Source: Haplomitrium mnioides
Taxonomy: Eukaryota; Marchantiophyta; Haplomitriopsida; Calobryales
Assembly: GCA_049999725.1 (NCBI GenBank)
Contig: JBNGIS010032659.1
Location: 1-26,700, forward strand
Reading direction: 5' to 3'
DNA length: 26,700 bases
Of this stretch, positions 8,716-18,083 are shown one piece after another (positions within the stretch are counted from its first letter, which is position 1; every line of letters begins with the position of its first letter). The notes beneath the pieces were generated by a model that ran no database searches, had not been told where the DNA came from, and saw only the letters and a program-made list of their open reading frames with translations. The position numbers and the translations under genes are program-made.

Positions 8716-9095
8716 TGTTAGAATTTGATCTTTCAGCATATTAGAAATGAACTGATGTTAGGATCTCTCTCTCTCTCTGATGACAAATCCTTATGCAAAC
8801 ATCAAGACTAAATGCTCATAGATACATGCAATCAACTGATACAACTTTAGGAGATGATTCTGAGTATATTCACTTTAGGAGGAAAAATTGGTCGAGTTAA
8901 CCCAAGATTGCAGCCAGCATTTATATGGATGGAAATGTCCTTTCCCATGCAAGGGCTGCAACCTTTGGGAACTAGTGCAACTCTTTGAATGCTCCAAATA
9001 TCCAGTTGCACTCAAGTCATATCCTAACTAGATATATCTTGACCAGGAAAGATTGGACACTATAACAGCAAGTGTGAACATAGCTATTTCCAATA
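8716..9095 (-). repeat. Copia 5' LTR
   Basis: This is 380 bp and about 97.5% identical by eye to 4256-4636, with roughly nine substitutions and one single-base gap. The U3-R-U5 boundaries cannot be placed by eye. The (TC)n tract is conserved at 8763-8778. Confidence 0.95.
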
Positions 9096-9100
9096 GGGTG
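9096..9100. repeat. Copia target-site duplication, right copy (GGGTG)
   Basis: It matches 4251-4255. Gypsy A sequence resumes here (GGGTGTCTCCCAT), colinear with the uninterrupted version at 14197 in B. Confidence 0.95.
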
Positions 9101-10482
9101 TCTCCCATTCGGGCAATTTCGCCTCCTCCTCCTTCTCCAAGGCTATGAGATTGATAATTGCGAAGGGAGGGGGATTTGCGCCTACCCTAGAGGATGCATC
9201 GGGCCTTCTGTTAAGTGGGCAATTGATTGCCACATGCCCCTCCTTCTTGTATTGAAAACATAAGGCACGCGGTTGGTTGTACCGCTCTTCCACGGTTCCG
9301 AACAGTTAGAGGAAATGTGGTCGGGTTGGCCACAATTTCAGCACACCATGATTGTTGTCCAGGGTGGCTGATTGGGAGCCCACTGGTTTCTTGGCCCTCC
9401 ACTCGCTCTTGTGGGCCTGCTCAGCATGGTGCGAGACCCCCCATTTATCTGATACACCGTCTCCGGAGCCTCCTCCATCACATACTCCACTTCCTCCCTC
9501 ACATAGTGGACTGTATTGTTTTCTACCGAGCATTTCTGAAGAGAGTGGCCATGTTTATTACACCTCACGCACCACACTCCGACTCACTTGGTGGGCAGGG
9601 GCCTGCCTTCCGGTTGATTCCTGCCAAGAGGATGTTTATTGCCCTCCATCTTGGCGCTCAGCACCTCAATTCGATCCCTCCCCCTTGCTTCTTGCTTGTT
9701 TTGGGTTCGGGTTCACTTCTTCTATATTTCCCTTTGTTGGACCCCTTACACTGATGCACCTCTCTCTCCTTGGCCTGCTTTTCTTTTCATTGGATTCTTC
9801 CACTTCTTCTTCCTCCGGGATGATCGGTCCTCCTTTGAGCTACTGCTGTCTGAGTCGCTCTCGCTTTCTGAAGAAGCTGCGCAACTTTCATCCGTCTCCT
9901 CTCCGCTATCCGAAGTGTCCGAAGAGTCATGGGACTCATATTTTGCTTTGGCTTTTCTGCGGGAACTGGTGATTGCAGCCTTTACATGTGAGCAGGCTGC
10001 ATTAACTGCCTCTTCCAGTGTTTGCAGATCCGTGTGCCTCACCCAGGTCCTAATTCCCTTGGGCAGGGCTGCCATGAACTATGCTATGAGCATCCCATCC
10101 ATGGTGGGAGGATTCAACTTCCGAACCACCTTCTTAAACCTCTCCAGGAATTTCCTGATGGACTCTTTCTTCTTCATCCTTAGCTGACCCATTTTGATCA
10201 GCGCCTCTATTTCTTCCCTGATTTCTTTGAATTCTGCAATGAAGGCAGCTTTGAAGGCTCTCCAATCTCTCTTCATGTTGTCAGGCAAATCCTTGTACCA
10301 TGGCTGGGCCTCTCCCTTCATGACAACTAGCAGGATCCTAATTTTTACATGACTCTCTCCATTAGCTGCCACAGTGTTCTCCAAATCATCCAGCCAAGCA
10401 TCAGGGTCGTCCTTGGATGCCCTTTGAAGGATTTATATTTGAACATGCCCCTCAATTCTGATGGGGGTACTGGGTTTGCCAT
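9101..10482 (-). pseudogene. gag: Gypsy A Gag with three zinc knuckles (broken)
   Basis: Gag forms the particle shell and binds RNA. The start is taken as the ATG at 10480-10482 (MANPVPPSELRG), conserved in C at 23551-23553. The capsid region has ESHVKIRILL and EAQPWYKDLPDN, then FKAAFIAEF and RKFLERFKKVVRKLNPP, typical of retrotrans_gag. A Ser/Glu/Asp-rich tract follows (near 9850-9950), then three CCHC-type knuckles: CVRCNKHGHSLQKC (near 9550), a second near 9335 broken by TGA at 9338-9340, and CFQYKKEGHVAINC (near 9250; second Cys now Tyr). Other breaks are a frameshift near 10410, TAG at 10079-10081 and later frameshifts. Confidence 0.88.
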
Positions 10483-10660
10483 CCAAGCACTGGGCAATGA
10501 CAATTCCACCCACAAATCAATGCCTTCCTCCACACATCCTCAACAGGCTCACAACTAGTTGCCCTGTTTATCGAAATTCTCCTTCACAATCCAATTATAG
10601 ATCCTTGGTGCACAAAGTGATATCTTGGCCTCAAGTTGGTCTCAAGTTTTTGCAAACCTA
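10483..10660 (-). other. Gypsy A leader between primer site and gag
   Basis: This short 5' untranslated leader is conserved with 23554-23731 in copy C. I see no reading frame or motif in it beyond general similarity. Confidence 0.6.
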
Positions 10661-10680
10661 TGCCCTCCTTGTAGCGCCAA
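10661..10680 (-). other. Gypsy A candidate primer-binding site
   Basis: Minus-strand TTGGCGCTACAAGGAGGGCA lies seven bases inside the LTR end and aligns with 23732-23750 in C. Position and the TTGGCGC start fit a gypsy primer site. I cannot name the matching tRNA. Confidence 0.55.
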
Positions 10681-11258
10681 AAAATTATGTCACTCCCCTC
10701 CTTCAAGCCTCAACCTTCACAAGTGCCACTCGGAAGACAAGGGAGGACAAAAACATGGGATTAAGGTTCTTTTGTGAGATGGCCTCTATCCAATTATCAC
10801 TTTGAAGCCTTAAGGTGTTTTTCTTCACCTTACCAGCCCTCTCCTCACATCAACATTCACAACATCAGCCCAACTGCTCTTTCACCCACAACACCAGAAC
10901 ATGCATACATACAAACCCCAATAGCTCTGTGGAAATCTTGAATGTAATTGAGGGGTCTCAAATCTGGACCCATCCACCTTGTATACACTTCAGGAGCAGA
11001 GTGGATCAACTCCTGTGTCACTGAACAATAGCAAGAGACTGAACTCCCCCTCACAAGGTTATCCCAAGGTCTCAACAAATGGAATTCCTGCCCACCTCTA
11101 GTCTTGAATCATTCTTACACAATAAAACAAAGTATAAGAACAGAATGCAAAGACCCTGGGTCATAAGACTATGTCAAAGGACTTGACCCCCCTTTCATAG
11201 GGCTTTCCTAGGGTGTGAACAGTTGTAATCTGCCTGAACCTAATCGTAATTGCTTCTT

Positions 11259-11270
11259 ATCTCATATAAC
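11259..11270 (-). promoter_or_regulatory. Possible TATA element in gypsy LTR
   Basis: Minus-strand GTTATATGAG is conserved near 15241-15252 (ATTATATGAT) and 24331-24341 (GTTATATGAT). If it is the promoter, R-U5 would be about 550 bases long. There is no direct evidence for a start site. Confidence 0.25.
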
Positions 11271-12180
11271 AGAATTCAAATCTAACTAACATCTTCATAC
11301 ACATTTACAAACATACTGACTCATTGCACTTCATCAACACCAGAGACCTCATAGGACAACTAGGACTAACTTCCCAAGCACACTCCTCTTTCTCCACATC
11401 AATCCTCCTTTCAATCTCCAGACACACACACCCTTCTTCGAGATAGTTTTTCAACTTCCCTCACGAGAAGTCTTGGATTCACTTCCTCAAGCTCGGAAGA
11501 GGATTTCTTTCACTTCTATCCCTAGAAGACAGTCCTCCTGACTACGGGTAGCTCACCCTCCTCTGAGCCTCGAACAGGTCTTTTCCTCAGTGTGCAAGCA
11601 CTAATGCAACCACCCTGTTCTCAACTCCACTTGAAAGATAACACCAGAGCACACTCCAAGCACTCTAGGTTGATGCTCCCGCACACAGAATTGCAAAGAC
11701 CACCCCAAGATCCCACTTGGTAGTCTCTCTCAAATTCTCAACAAAACAGATACCCTTCAAATCTCTCGTATCAATGCACCTCCGCCACAGGTCCACCCGT
11801 AGGGATGAGTTCACTTGGATCGCCCGAGCCTCTGGAGCTCTTCACCTAGAAATTCTTGGCACCCCTTCAGTCCACCTCCACCCGTGCTAGCCCCATACGC
11901 GAGTGCACTCACCTCACGTCGATTCTCACTCAAATCCAATTCTGCCTTAACTCGTTGTGTTTTCCTTGTCGTGAGATTGCTTGCGTATCCCTAGCTTGCT
12001 TGCACACCAACCCGATCAAATTTGAAGCCCGCCAATGTATACCCCTCAAGCTTCTGCCCCTAAGAATCCTTCCCGTTAGAAAGGTTGTTATTCCTGTTAG
12101 GCTCAGACCCGGACGCAGTGACACTTGTCCCGTCTATTAGCGGTTTGCTTCCAAGTACAACGGTCATATGGGGTCAAGTT

Positions 12181-12353
12181 CGAGGAATCTCACTGGTCAA
12201 GATTCCAAAGATTCTCACGGAACCCAAGTCCGAGGAACCCCACGGAATAGATTTCTGAAGAATCCTGCAGAAAAAGAGTCTGAAGGAATCTTGCAGATTC
12301 ACATCCGAAGATTCCCGCGGATGCGAGTCCACAAAATCCAGCAGAACCCAGGG
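12181..12353. repeat. 25-bp tandem array in gypsy A LTR
   Basis: Units start at 12181, 12206, 12231, 12256, 12281, 12306 (24 bp) and 12330 (partial). They share a pattern close to CGAAGAATCTCACGGA followed by ...AGTC. Units are diverged, but the 25-base step is exact for five units. The same array occurs at 16165-16313 in C's 3' LTR. Confidence 0.85.
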
Positions 12354-12519
12354 CCCGTTGTTGACTTTTCCTCCGTTGCCACCATACGACGCCGCATTCA
12401 ACTTGGAAGTTGGACCGGCGCTTTGACCTTGCTCCATCTTTGACCGCGGATCCCAATCCGAAGAATCCAACGGACAGAGAAGTCCGAAGGATCCCTCGGA
12501 CTCCTCCGAAATGCCATAT

Positions 12520-12990
12520 GTCAAGGCTGACTTTCTTTTGTGGTCGCCGTTTTCACCATGTAAGGTGGACCGCCCCGCTAACTTCCATCCGTGGTTGACT
12601 CCTCTTTGACTTGAAGGATCCAACAGGCTTTTAGGAGGCGCCATGTAATCCGAAGTCGCGTTGTCTGACGCCGTTTTCAAAGGGGAAGGTTGACCGACGT
12701 GCTGACCTGGTTCCATGGTTGATCTCCCTCTAACCCAAAGGATCCAATGGGCTCTGTCTAAGCGCCATGTAATCTGAAGTTGTGCCGTCCAATGACGTTT
12801 TCAAAAGGGAAGGCTGACTAACACGTTGAGCGGGTTCCGTGGAATCTATTGGGCTCCTCCGAGTTGCCACCTGTGCGTTGACTCTCCCAGGCACTTGTGA
12901 GGACGCCATGTAATTCGGGGAGCGACGTCCGACACCGTTTTCAACAAGGAAGCTTGACCGTCACATTCACTTGGTTCCAAAGAAGACCAC
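12520..12990. repeat. Diverged ~125-140-bp repeats in gypsy A LTR
   Basis: The anchor CGCCATGTAATC (or close variant) recurs at 12639, 12763 and 12904. Each is followed by a GACG..GTTTTCAA segment, a GAAGGCTGACC segment and a GGTTCC segment. The same three-step series is in C at about 16624, 16748 and 16887. Confidence 0.75.
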
Positions 12991-13126
12991 GGACACCCTA
13001 AGACTGCCACGTTTTCATAAAGCCCCGCGGATCTCTTGCGCATGCTATGTCTTCGCTAAAGCCCTCAAAACCCTAGGCCTGCCACACCCCCGCTAAGTCC
13101 CGCGGACACCCTGAGCCTACCATGCT

Positions 13127-13242
13127 TTCGTTGAATCTTTAAGAGCCCTACAAAGACACCACGTTTCTGTGGAATCTTCCAGAGCTCTACGAAGACGCCA
13201 TGTTTCCACGGGATCTTTCAGAGCTCTGCGAAGACACCACAT
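13127..13242. repeat. 38-39-bp tandem array, three units, gypsy A LTR
   Basis: Units at 13127-13164, 13165-13203 and 13204-13242 share an AATCTT..AGAGC.CTAC.AAGAC.CCA core. They lie near the U3 start of the minus-strand LTR. C carries a related 38-bp array with a different expanded unit at 17189-17301. Confidence 0.85.
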
Positions 13243-13794
13243 TTCCGTTAAGTGTCGCGGACAAGGAAAGAAGGGGTCGCAGACCCCAATAGAACCCGTT
13301 TAGCACCTGAGGTATCAGAGCGTCCCCCGATCCTTGGCCTAGTCGCTACTCACAAAGGCCGTGGCCCGTCCTTTCTCTTCCCGACCTCTGCTTCTTGTGC
13401 GTGCATCTAGGAGCTTGCTCTATGGCCTTTTCTTATCCACTATCCCTCTCACCTGGTAACTCTTCTTCGATCTCCGCTCCGCAGCTTCGATCTTCCTCCT
13501 CATACCCTTGCTCCTTCCTACTAGGGCCTTGATTACTGCCTCTCGATGATACTTAGGCTCTTTTTTGCTTTCATCAAATTTTAATGGTGCTCCCCCACTT
13601 GTTGGCTACCACTGCTCCCATCTCTCCCTCTCGATCCCGTTCCACTCCTTGGATCCCCGCGATCTGGTCATACTCACTAGTTGGAGTGGATCCACTGCTT
13701 CCAAGGTGCTTTAGCACTTACAAGAGGGAAATTGTGCTAGTGCTACTGCCAATTTTCTGAATCCTTCCTTAGTGCTCCATGTCACTAGCTGATA

Positions 13795-14670
13795 GTACAG
13801 TGGGCTATCTTTAATCAATTGGCCCACTGTGGCCGTAACAGGGCAGGCCCTCACATCTGCCTAAATGTTGTATGGGTTGGGTTTCACTTCATCTTCTAGG
13901 CCTATGATCTTCGCCCCTGCTTCCTTGATCCCTCCCTCCTCCTTGCGGACCTCCTTCAAGGTCTCCACCATTGCCTGCTCCTCCTCCAGTGCTTCCAAAT
14001 CCTCCAATTGCTTCCTTACGTGGTCATGTTGCTTATGATAGAACCACTTCGGATTATCCCTCTGATAATCCGAGTCACTTCGTGACGAGGTTGCTTGGGC
14101 CACCCCCTTCTTGGCCTTCCGCTCACTTTTCTTCTGACTCTTCTTCTTGGCCTTCGCCCTAGCCTAGGTCACCACTCGGAAGCAATCTTCAAGGGCGGGT
14201 GTCTCCCATCCGGGCAATTCCTCTTCCTCAGCCTTCTCCAAGGCTATGAGATTGACAATTGCACAGGGAGGGGGATTTGCGTCTAGGCCATGGGATGCAT
14301 CGGGCTTCTGTTAGGTGGGCAATTGACCGCCACATGCCCCTCCTTCTTGCATTGAAAACATAACGCAGTCGATTGGCCGTAACCGCTCTTCTACGGCTCC
14401 GGACAGTTAGAGGTAATGTGTCGGGCTGGCCACAATTCCATCATACCATGATTGTTGTCTAAGGGGCCGATTAGCAGCCCACTAGTTTCATGGCCCTCCA
14501 CTCCCCCCTGCAGGCCTGCTCAGCATGGTGCGAGGCCCCCCACTGATCTGATACACCGTCTCAAGGGCCTCTTCCATCACATATGCCACTTACTTCCTCA
14601 CATACTTTGGTGTTTCCTCCCTCACATAGTGTACTGCATTGTTTTCCACCAGGCATTCTTGAGGGGAGTG
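13795..14670 (-). pseudogene. Gypsy fragment B: gag knuckles to protease linker
   Basis: This is colinear with 21742-22617 of C and, apart from the copia insertion, with the same region of A. In minus reading it starts inside late gag and runs through the zinc-knuckle region, the basic linker and the coiled-coil-like segment (open piece 13861-14103, HVRKQLEDLEALEEEQ) to just before the protease. Both ends stop abruptly at LTR termini: A's 5' LTR at 13794 and C's 3' LTR at 14671. B is therefore the host copy into which A and C inserted. The second knuckle has lost its first Cys to a stop. It has the unoccupied GGGTG site at 14197-14201. Confidence 0.85.
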
Positions 14671-16164
14671 TGTCACTCCCCTCCTTTAGGCCTTGACCTT
14701 TAAAGGTGCCATTTGGAAGGCAGAGGAGGACAAAAACTTTGAATTAAGGTTCTATTGTGAGATTGCCCTTATCCAATTATCACTTTGAGGATCTAAAGGA
14801 TCTCTCTTCACCTTACCAGCCCTTTCCTCACCTCAACATTCACAGCATCAGCCCAACTACCCATTCACCTACAATGCAAGAACATGCATATACGCAAACC
14901 CAAGTAGCTCTGTGGAAACCTTCGCTGTAATTCAGGGGTCCCAAATCTAGACCCAGCCACCTTGTATACACTTCAGGAGTAGAGTGGAATGGCCTTTGTG
15001 TCATGGGACAATGACAAGAGACTTGACTCCCCCTCACAAGGTTGTTCCAAGGTCTCAACAAATGGAATTCTTGCCTATTTCTAGTCTTGAATCATTCTTA
15101 CACAATAAAACAAAGTACAGGAACAGAATGCAAGGACTCATGATCACAAGACTATGTCAAGGGACTTGACTCCCCCTTCACAAGGCTATCCCAAGGTCTC
15201 AACAGATGGAATTTGTCAGAGACTAATCCTATTTGCTTCTTATATCATATAATAGAATTCAAATCTAACTAACATATTCATACACATTTACAAACATACA
15301 TACTCATTGCACTTCACCAACATCAGAGGTCTCATAGAACCACTAGGACTGACTTCCCTAGCAGACTCCTCCTTAACTAACAACATCAATCCTCCTTTCA
15401 ATCCCCACACACACACCCTTGTTCTAGATAGTTTTTCAACTTCCCTCGTGAGAAGCCCTGGATTTACTTCTTCAGGCTCGAAAGAGAATTTCTTTCACTT
15501 CCACCCCTAGAAGACAGTCCTCCCGACTGCTGGTAGCTCACTCCACCTCTGAGCCTTGAACATGTCTTCTCCGCAATGCGTAGGCACTAACGCAGCTACC
15601 CTCTTCTCAACTCCACTTGAAAGATAACACTAGAGCACACTCCGAGCACTATAGGTTGACGCTCCCACACACAAATTGCAAAGACGAACCCAAGATCCCA
15701 CTTGGTAGTCTCTCTCAAATTCTCAACAAAACAGATCCTCTTCAAATCTCCTATATCGATCCACCTCCGTCACAGGTCCACCCACAATGATGAGTTCTCA
15801 TGGATTGCCCGAGCATGTAGAGCTCCTCACTCAGCGATTCTCGGCACCCCTCAAGTCCACCTCCACCTCTGCTAGCCCTTTGCGCGAGCACACTCGCCTC
15901 ACGTAAATTCTCACTTGGATCCACCTCTACCTTACCTCGTTGCATTTTCCTTGTCCTGAGATTGCTTGCACGTACCTAGCTTGCTTACATACAAACCCAA
16001 TCAAATTCGAAGCCTGACAATGTATACCCCTCAAGCTTCCGCCCTCGTGAATCCTTCCTATTAGAAAGGTCATTATTCTCATTAGGCTCGGACCCAGACG
16101 TGGCAAAACCTGTCCCGTCTATTAGTAGTTTGCTTCAAAGTACAACACTCACACAGGGTCGAGT

Positions 16165-16313
16165 CTAAGGAATCTTGCGGACTAAGATTTTAAAGATTCC
16201 CACGGAACCAAGTCCAAGGAACCAAACGGAATAGAGTTTCAAAGAATCTCGTGGAAAAGGAGTCCAAATGAATCTCACGGATTCGAGTCTGAAGATTCCC
16301 GCGGATCCGAGTC
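16165..16313. repeat. 25-bp tandem array in gypsy C 3' LTR
   Basis: Units start at 16165, 16190, 16215, 16240, 16265 and 16290. They are colinear with the six full units at 12181-12329, so the array was present before A and C separated. The fifth and sixth units are the least diverged, with ACGGATTCGAGTC and GCGGATCCGAGTC. Confidence 0.85.
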
Positions 16314-17188
16314 CATAGAACCCAGCAGAACCCAGAGTATGTTGTTGACTTTTCCTCCGTTGCCGCCGTCCAACGCCTCATTCAAACTAGAAGTTGGACC
16401 GGCACTTTGAACATGCTCCGTAGTTGACCTCAGATCCCAATATGAAGAATCCAACAGAGAGGGAAGTTCGAAGGAACCGTTCAACTCCTCCCAAGTGACA
16501 CGTGTCCAAAGCTGACTTTCTTCCATGGCCGTTGTTTTCAACAGGGAACGTGGACCGCCATATTGACCTTCATCCGTGGTTGACTCCTCTCTGACCTGAA
16601 GGATCCAACAGGCTCTGTCAAAGCGCCATGTAATTCAAAGCCGCATTGTTCAATGCCATTTCAAAGGGGAAGGCTGACCCAAGTGTTGACTTGGTTCCGT
16701 AGTTGACCTCTCTTAGACCCGAATGATCAAATGGGCTCTCATAGAGTGCCTCGTAATCCGAAGCTACGCCGTCCGACGACGTTTTCAAAGGGAAGGCTAA
16801 CCAACACGCTGACCTAGCTCTGTGGAATCCAACGAGCTCCTCCGAGTTGCCACGTGTCCGCTACCTCTCCCTGACACTTGTGAGGATGCCCCGTAATCCA
16901 AAGGAATGTCGTCCGACGCCGTTTTCAACGAGGAAGCTTGACCGTCGCATTGACCTGGTTCCGAAGAAGATCGTGGACACCTTGAGACTGCCACGTTTGC
17001 GCAAAGTCCCACAAATCTCCTGTGTCTGCTAGGTCTCTACTGAAGTCCTCGGAACCCTAGGCCCACCATGCCCCCGCTAAGTCCGGCGGACACTCTGGGC
17101 CCACCATGCTTCCGTTAAATCTTTTGAAGCCCTACAAAGACGCCATATTTGCTCAACCTCCCTTAGACCTTCTGCGCCGGCCACGTCT

Positions 17189-17301
17189 CCGCTAAGTTCC
17201 GTGGACACCTTGGGCCCGCAACGCTTTCGCTAAGTCCCGCGGACACCCTGGGCCCGCCACACCCCCGCTAAGTCCCGCAGACACCTTGAGGGCGCCATGT
17301 T
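17189..17301. repeat. 38-bp tandem array in gypsy C 3' LTR
   Basis: Units start at 17189, 17227 and 17265, an exact 38-bp step, built on CGCTAAGTCCCGCGGACACC and a GGGCCCGCCAC segment. A fourth related unit lies at 17073-17110, separated by a copy of the A-type unit. GC content is far above the surroundings. Confidence 0.85.
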
Positions 17302-17856
17302 TCTGTTAAGAATTGCAGACAAGGAAGGAAAGGGTGGCGAACCCCAGTAGAACCCGTTTAGCACCTGAGGGATCGGAGCGTCCTCCATTCCTTGGCCTAG
17401 TCGCTGCTCACGAAGGCCTTGGCCCCTCCTTTCTCTTCCCGATCTCTGCCTCTGGTGTGCGTATCTGGGAGCTTGCTCTGCGGCCTTTGCTTGTCCACAG
17501 TTCCCCTCACCCGCTAGCTCTTCTTTGATCTCCATCCCGCAGCTTCGATCCTCCTCCTCTGACCCTTGCTCCTTCTTGCTAGGGTCTTGATTACTACCTC
17601 CCGATGATACTTAGGCCCTCCTTTGCTTCCGTCAAATTTTAGTGGTCCCCCTTCACTTGTTGGCAACCACTGCTCCCTTCTCTACTTTCGAAGCGATCCC
17701 ATTCCACTCCTCGGATCCCTGCGATCCGCTCATACTCACTAGTTGGAGTCAATCCGCTGCTTCCGAGGTACTTTAGCACTAACAAGAGGGAAATTGTGCC
17801 AATGCTGCTTCTGATTTTTTGAATTCTTCATTAGTGCTCCATGTCGCTGGCTGACA

Positions 17857-17869
17857 TAACTCCCCCTTC
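17857..17869 (-). other. Gypsy C polypurine tract
   Basis: Minus-strand GAAGGGGGAGTTA abuts the 3' LTR. Its position and purine run fit the plus-strand priming site. Confidence 0.8.
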
Positions 17870-18083
17870 AAGTGTGAAGTGACCTCGCGAACACCTTTCC
17901 TCGTTCATCGGTTTCGCTGGTTGCCTCCTCTACAATGGTCATCGTCTCGCTACTCCCCGATTGTTGAAGTGTAATTCCTCAAACATCCACGCATTTTCAT
18001 GCACCTAACACCTGCACACATACTTACATTCCACTCCATGGAGTCTTTGATTGGATCACCCTTGGCCCCCCTCCTTCCTCCTC
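17870..18083 (-). other. Gypsy C 3' untranslated region
   Basis: This lies between the integrase stop (18084) and the PPT. It contains no recognisable motif. The small minus frame 17950-18207 overlaps the integrase end in another frame and is not counted. Confidence 0.6.

Larger units (their letters stand above)
4256..9095 (-). mobile_element. Complete Ty1/copia element, 4840 bp, inserted in gypsy A
   Basis: Two near-identical LTRs (4256-4636 and 8716-9095) flank an internal region read on the minus strand: PBS, 1.2-kb leader, gag, protease remnant, integrase, RT, RNase H, PPT. Integrase before RT defines Ty1/copia. A perfect 5-bp target duplication (GGGTG) brackets it. The LTRs differ at about ten positions, so insertion is recent compared with the gypsy layers. 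Gag is open for 309 codons, whereas pol has large deletions and stops, so the copy is non-autonomous. Confidence 0.96.
391..13794 (-). mobile_element. Ty3/gypsy element A, 3'-truncated, with nested copia
   Basis: On the minus strand the order is 5' LTR (10688-13794), primer site, leader, gag (10482 down to 9101), protease, RT, RNase H and integrase, ending abruptly near 391. RT/RNase H before integrase defines Ty3/gypsy. The reading frame is broken by many stops, frameshifts and a deletion in RT, so A is non-functional. A Ty1/copia element (4256-9095) splits it between the last gag zinc knuckle and the protease linker. LTR length, gag organisation and sequence place A in the same family as B and C. 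The lineage within plant gypsy (Tat/Athila-like or other) cannot be settled by eye. Confidence 0.9.
10688..13794 (-). repeat. Gypsy A 5' LTR, 3107 bp
   Basis: It starts TGTCACTCCC and ends AGCTGATA on the plus strand. Copy C's LTR ends GGCTGACA, so the ancestral termini were an inverted TGTCA/TGACA pair and A's end is mutated. It is homologous throughout to 14671-17856 and, over its first 1.1 kb, to 23759-24857. The right boundary is where gypsy internal sequence B resumes at about 13795. Inside are a 25-bp tandem array, ~125-140-bp diverged repeats and a 38-39-bp array. No second LTR of A is in the window. Confidence 0.9.
14671..17856 (-). repeat. Gypsy C 3' LTR, 3186 bp
   Basis: It begins TGTCACTCCC and ends GGCTGACA on the plus strand, so the termini TGTCA and TGACA form a perfect 5-bp inverted repeat. 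PPT and integrase sequence follow directly on the right. Fragment B ends directly on the left, and the junction forms a perfect hairpin. Internal repeats match those of A's LTR. Confidence 0.92.

Noticed and set aside
9227-10187. Overlapping long plus-strand frames (175, 206 and 182 codons)
   Set aside because: They lie antisense to gypsy A gag, overlap one another in different frames and show no domains. The minus strand carries clear gag motifs.
12174-12716. 180-codon minus-strand frame in A's LTR, partly similar to frames at 16190-16541
   Set aside because: Similarity is what LTR homology predicts. It crosses a 25-bp array, is frame-broken in C and has no known domain.
13381-13794. Host gene between A and B
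   Set aside because: The sequence aligns along its length with the right end of C's 3' LTR (17440-17856), so it is LTR.
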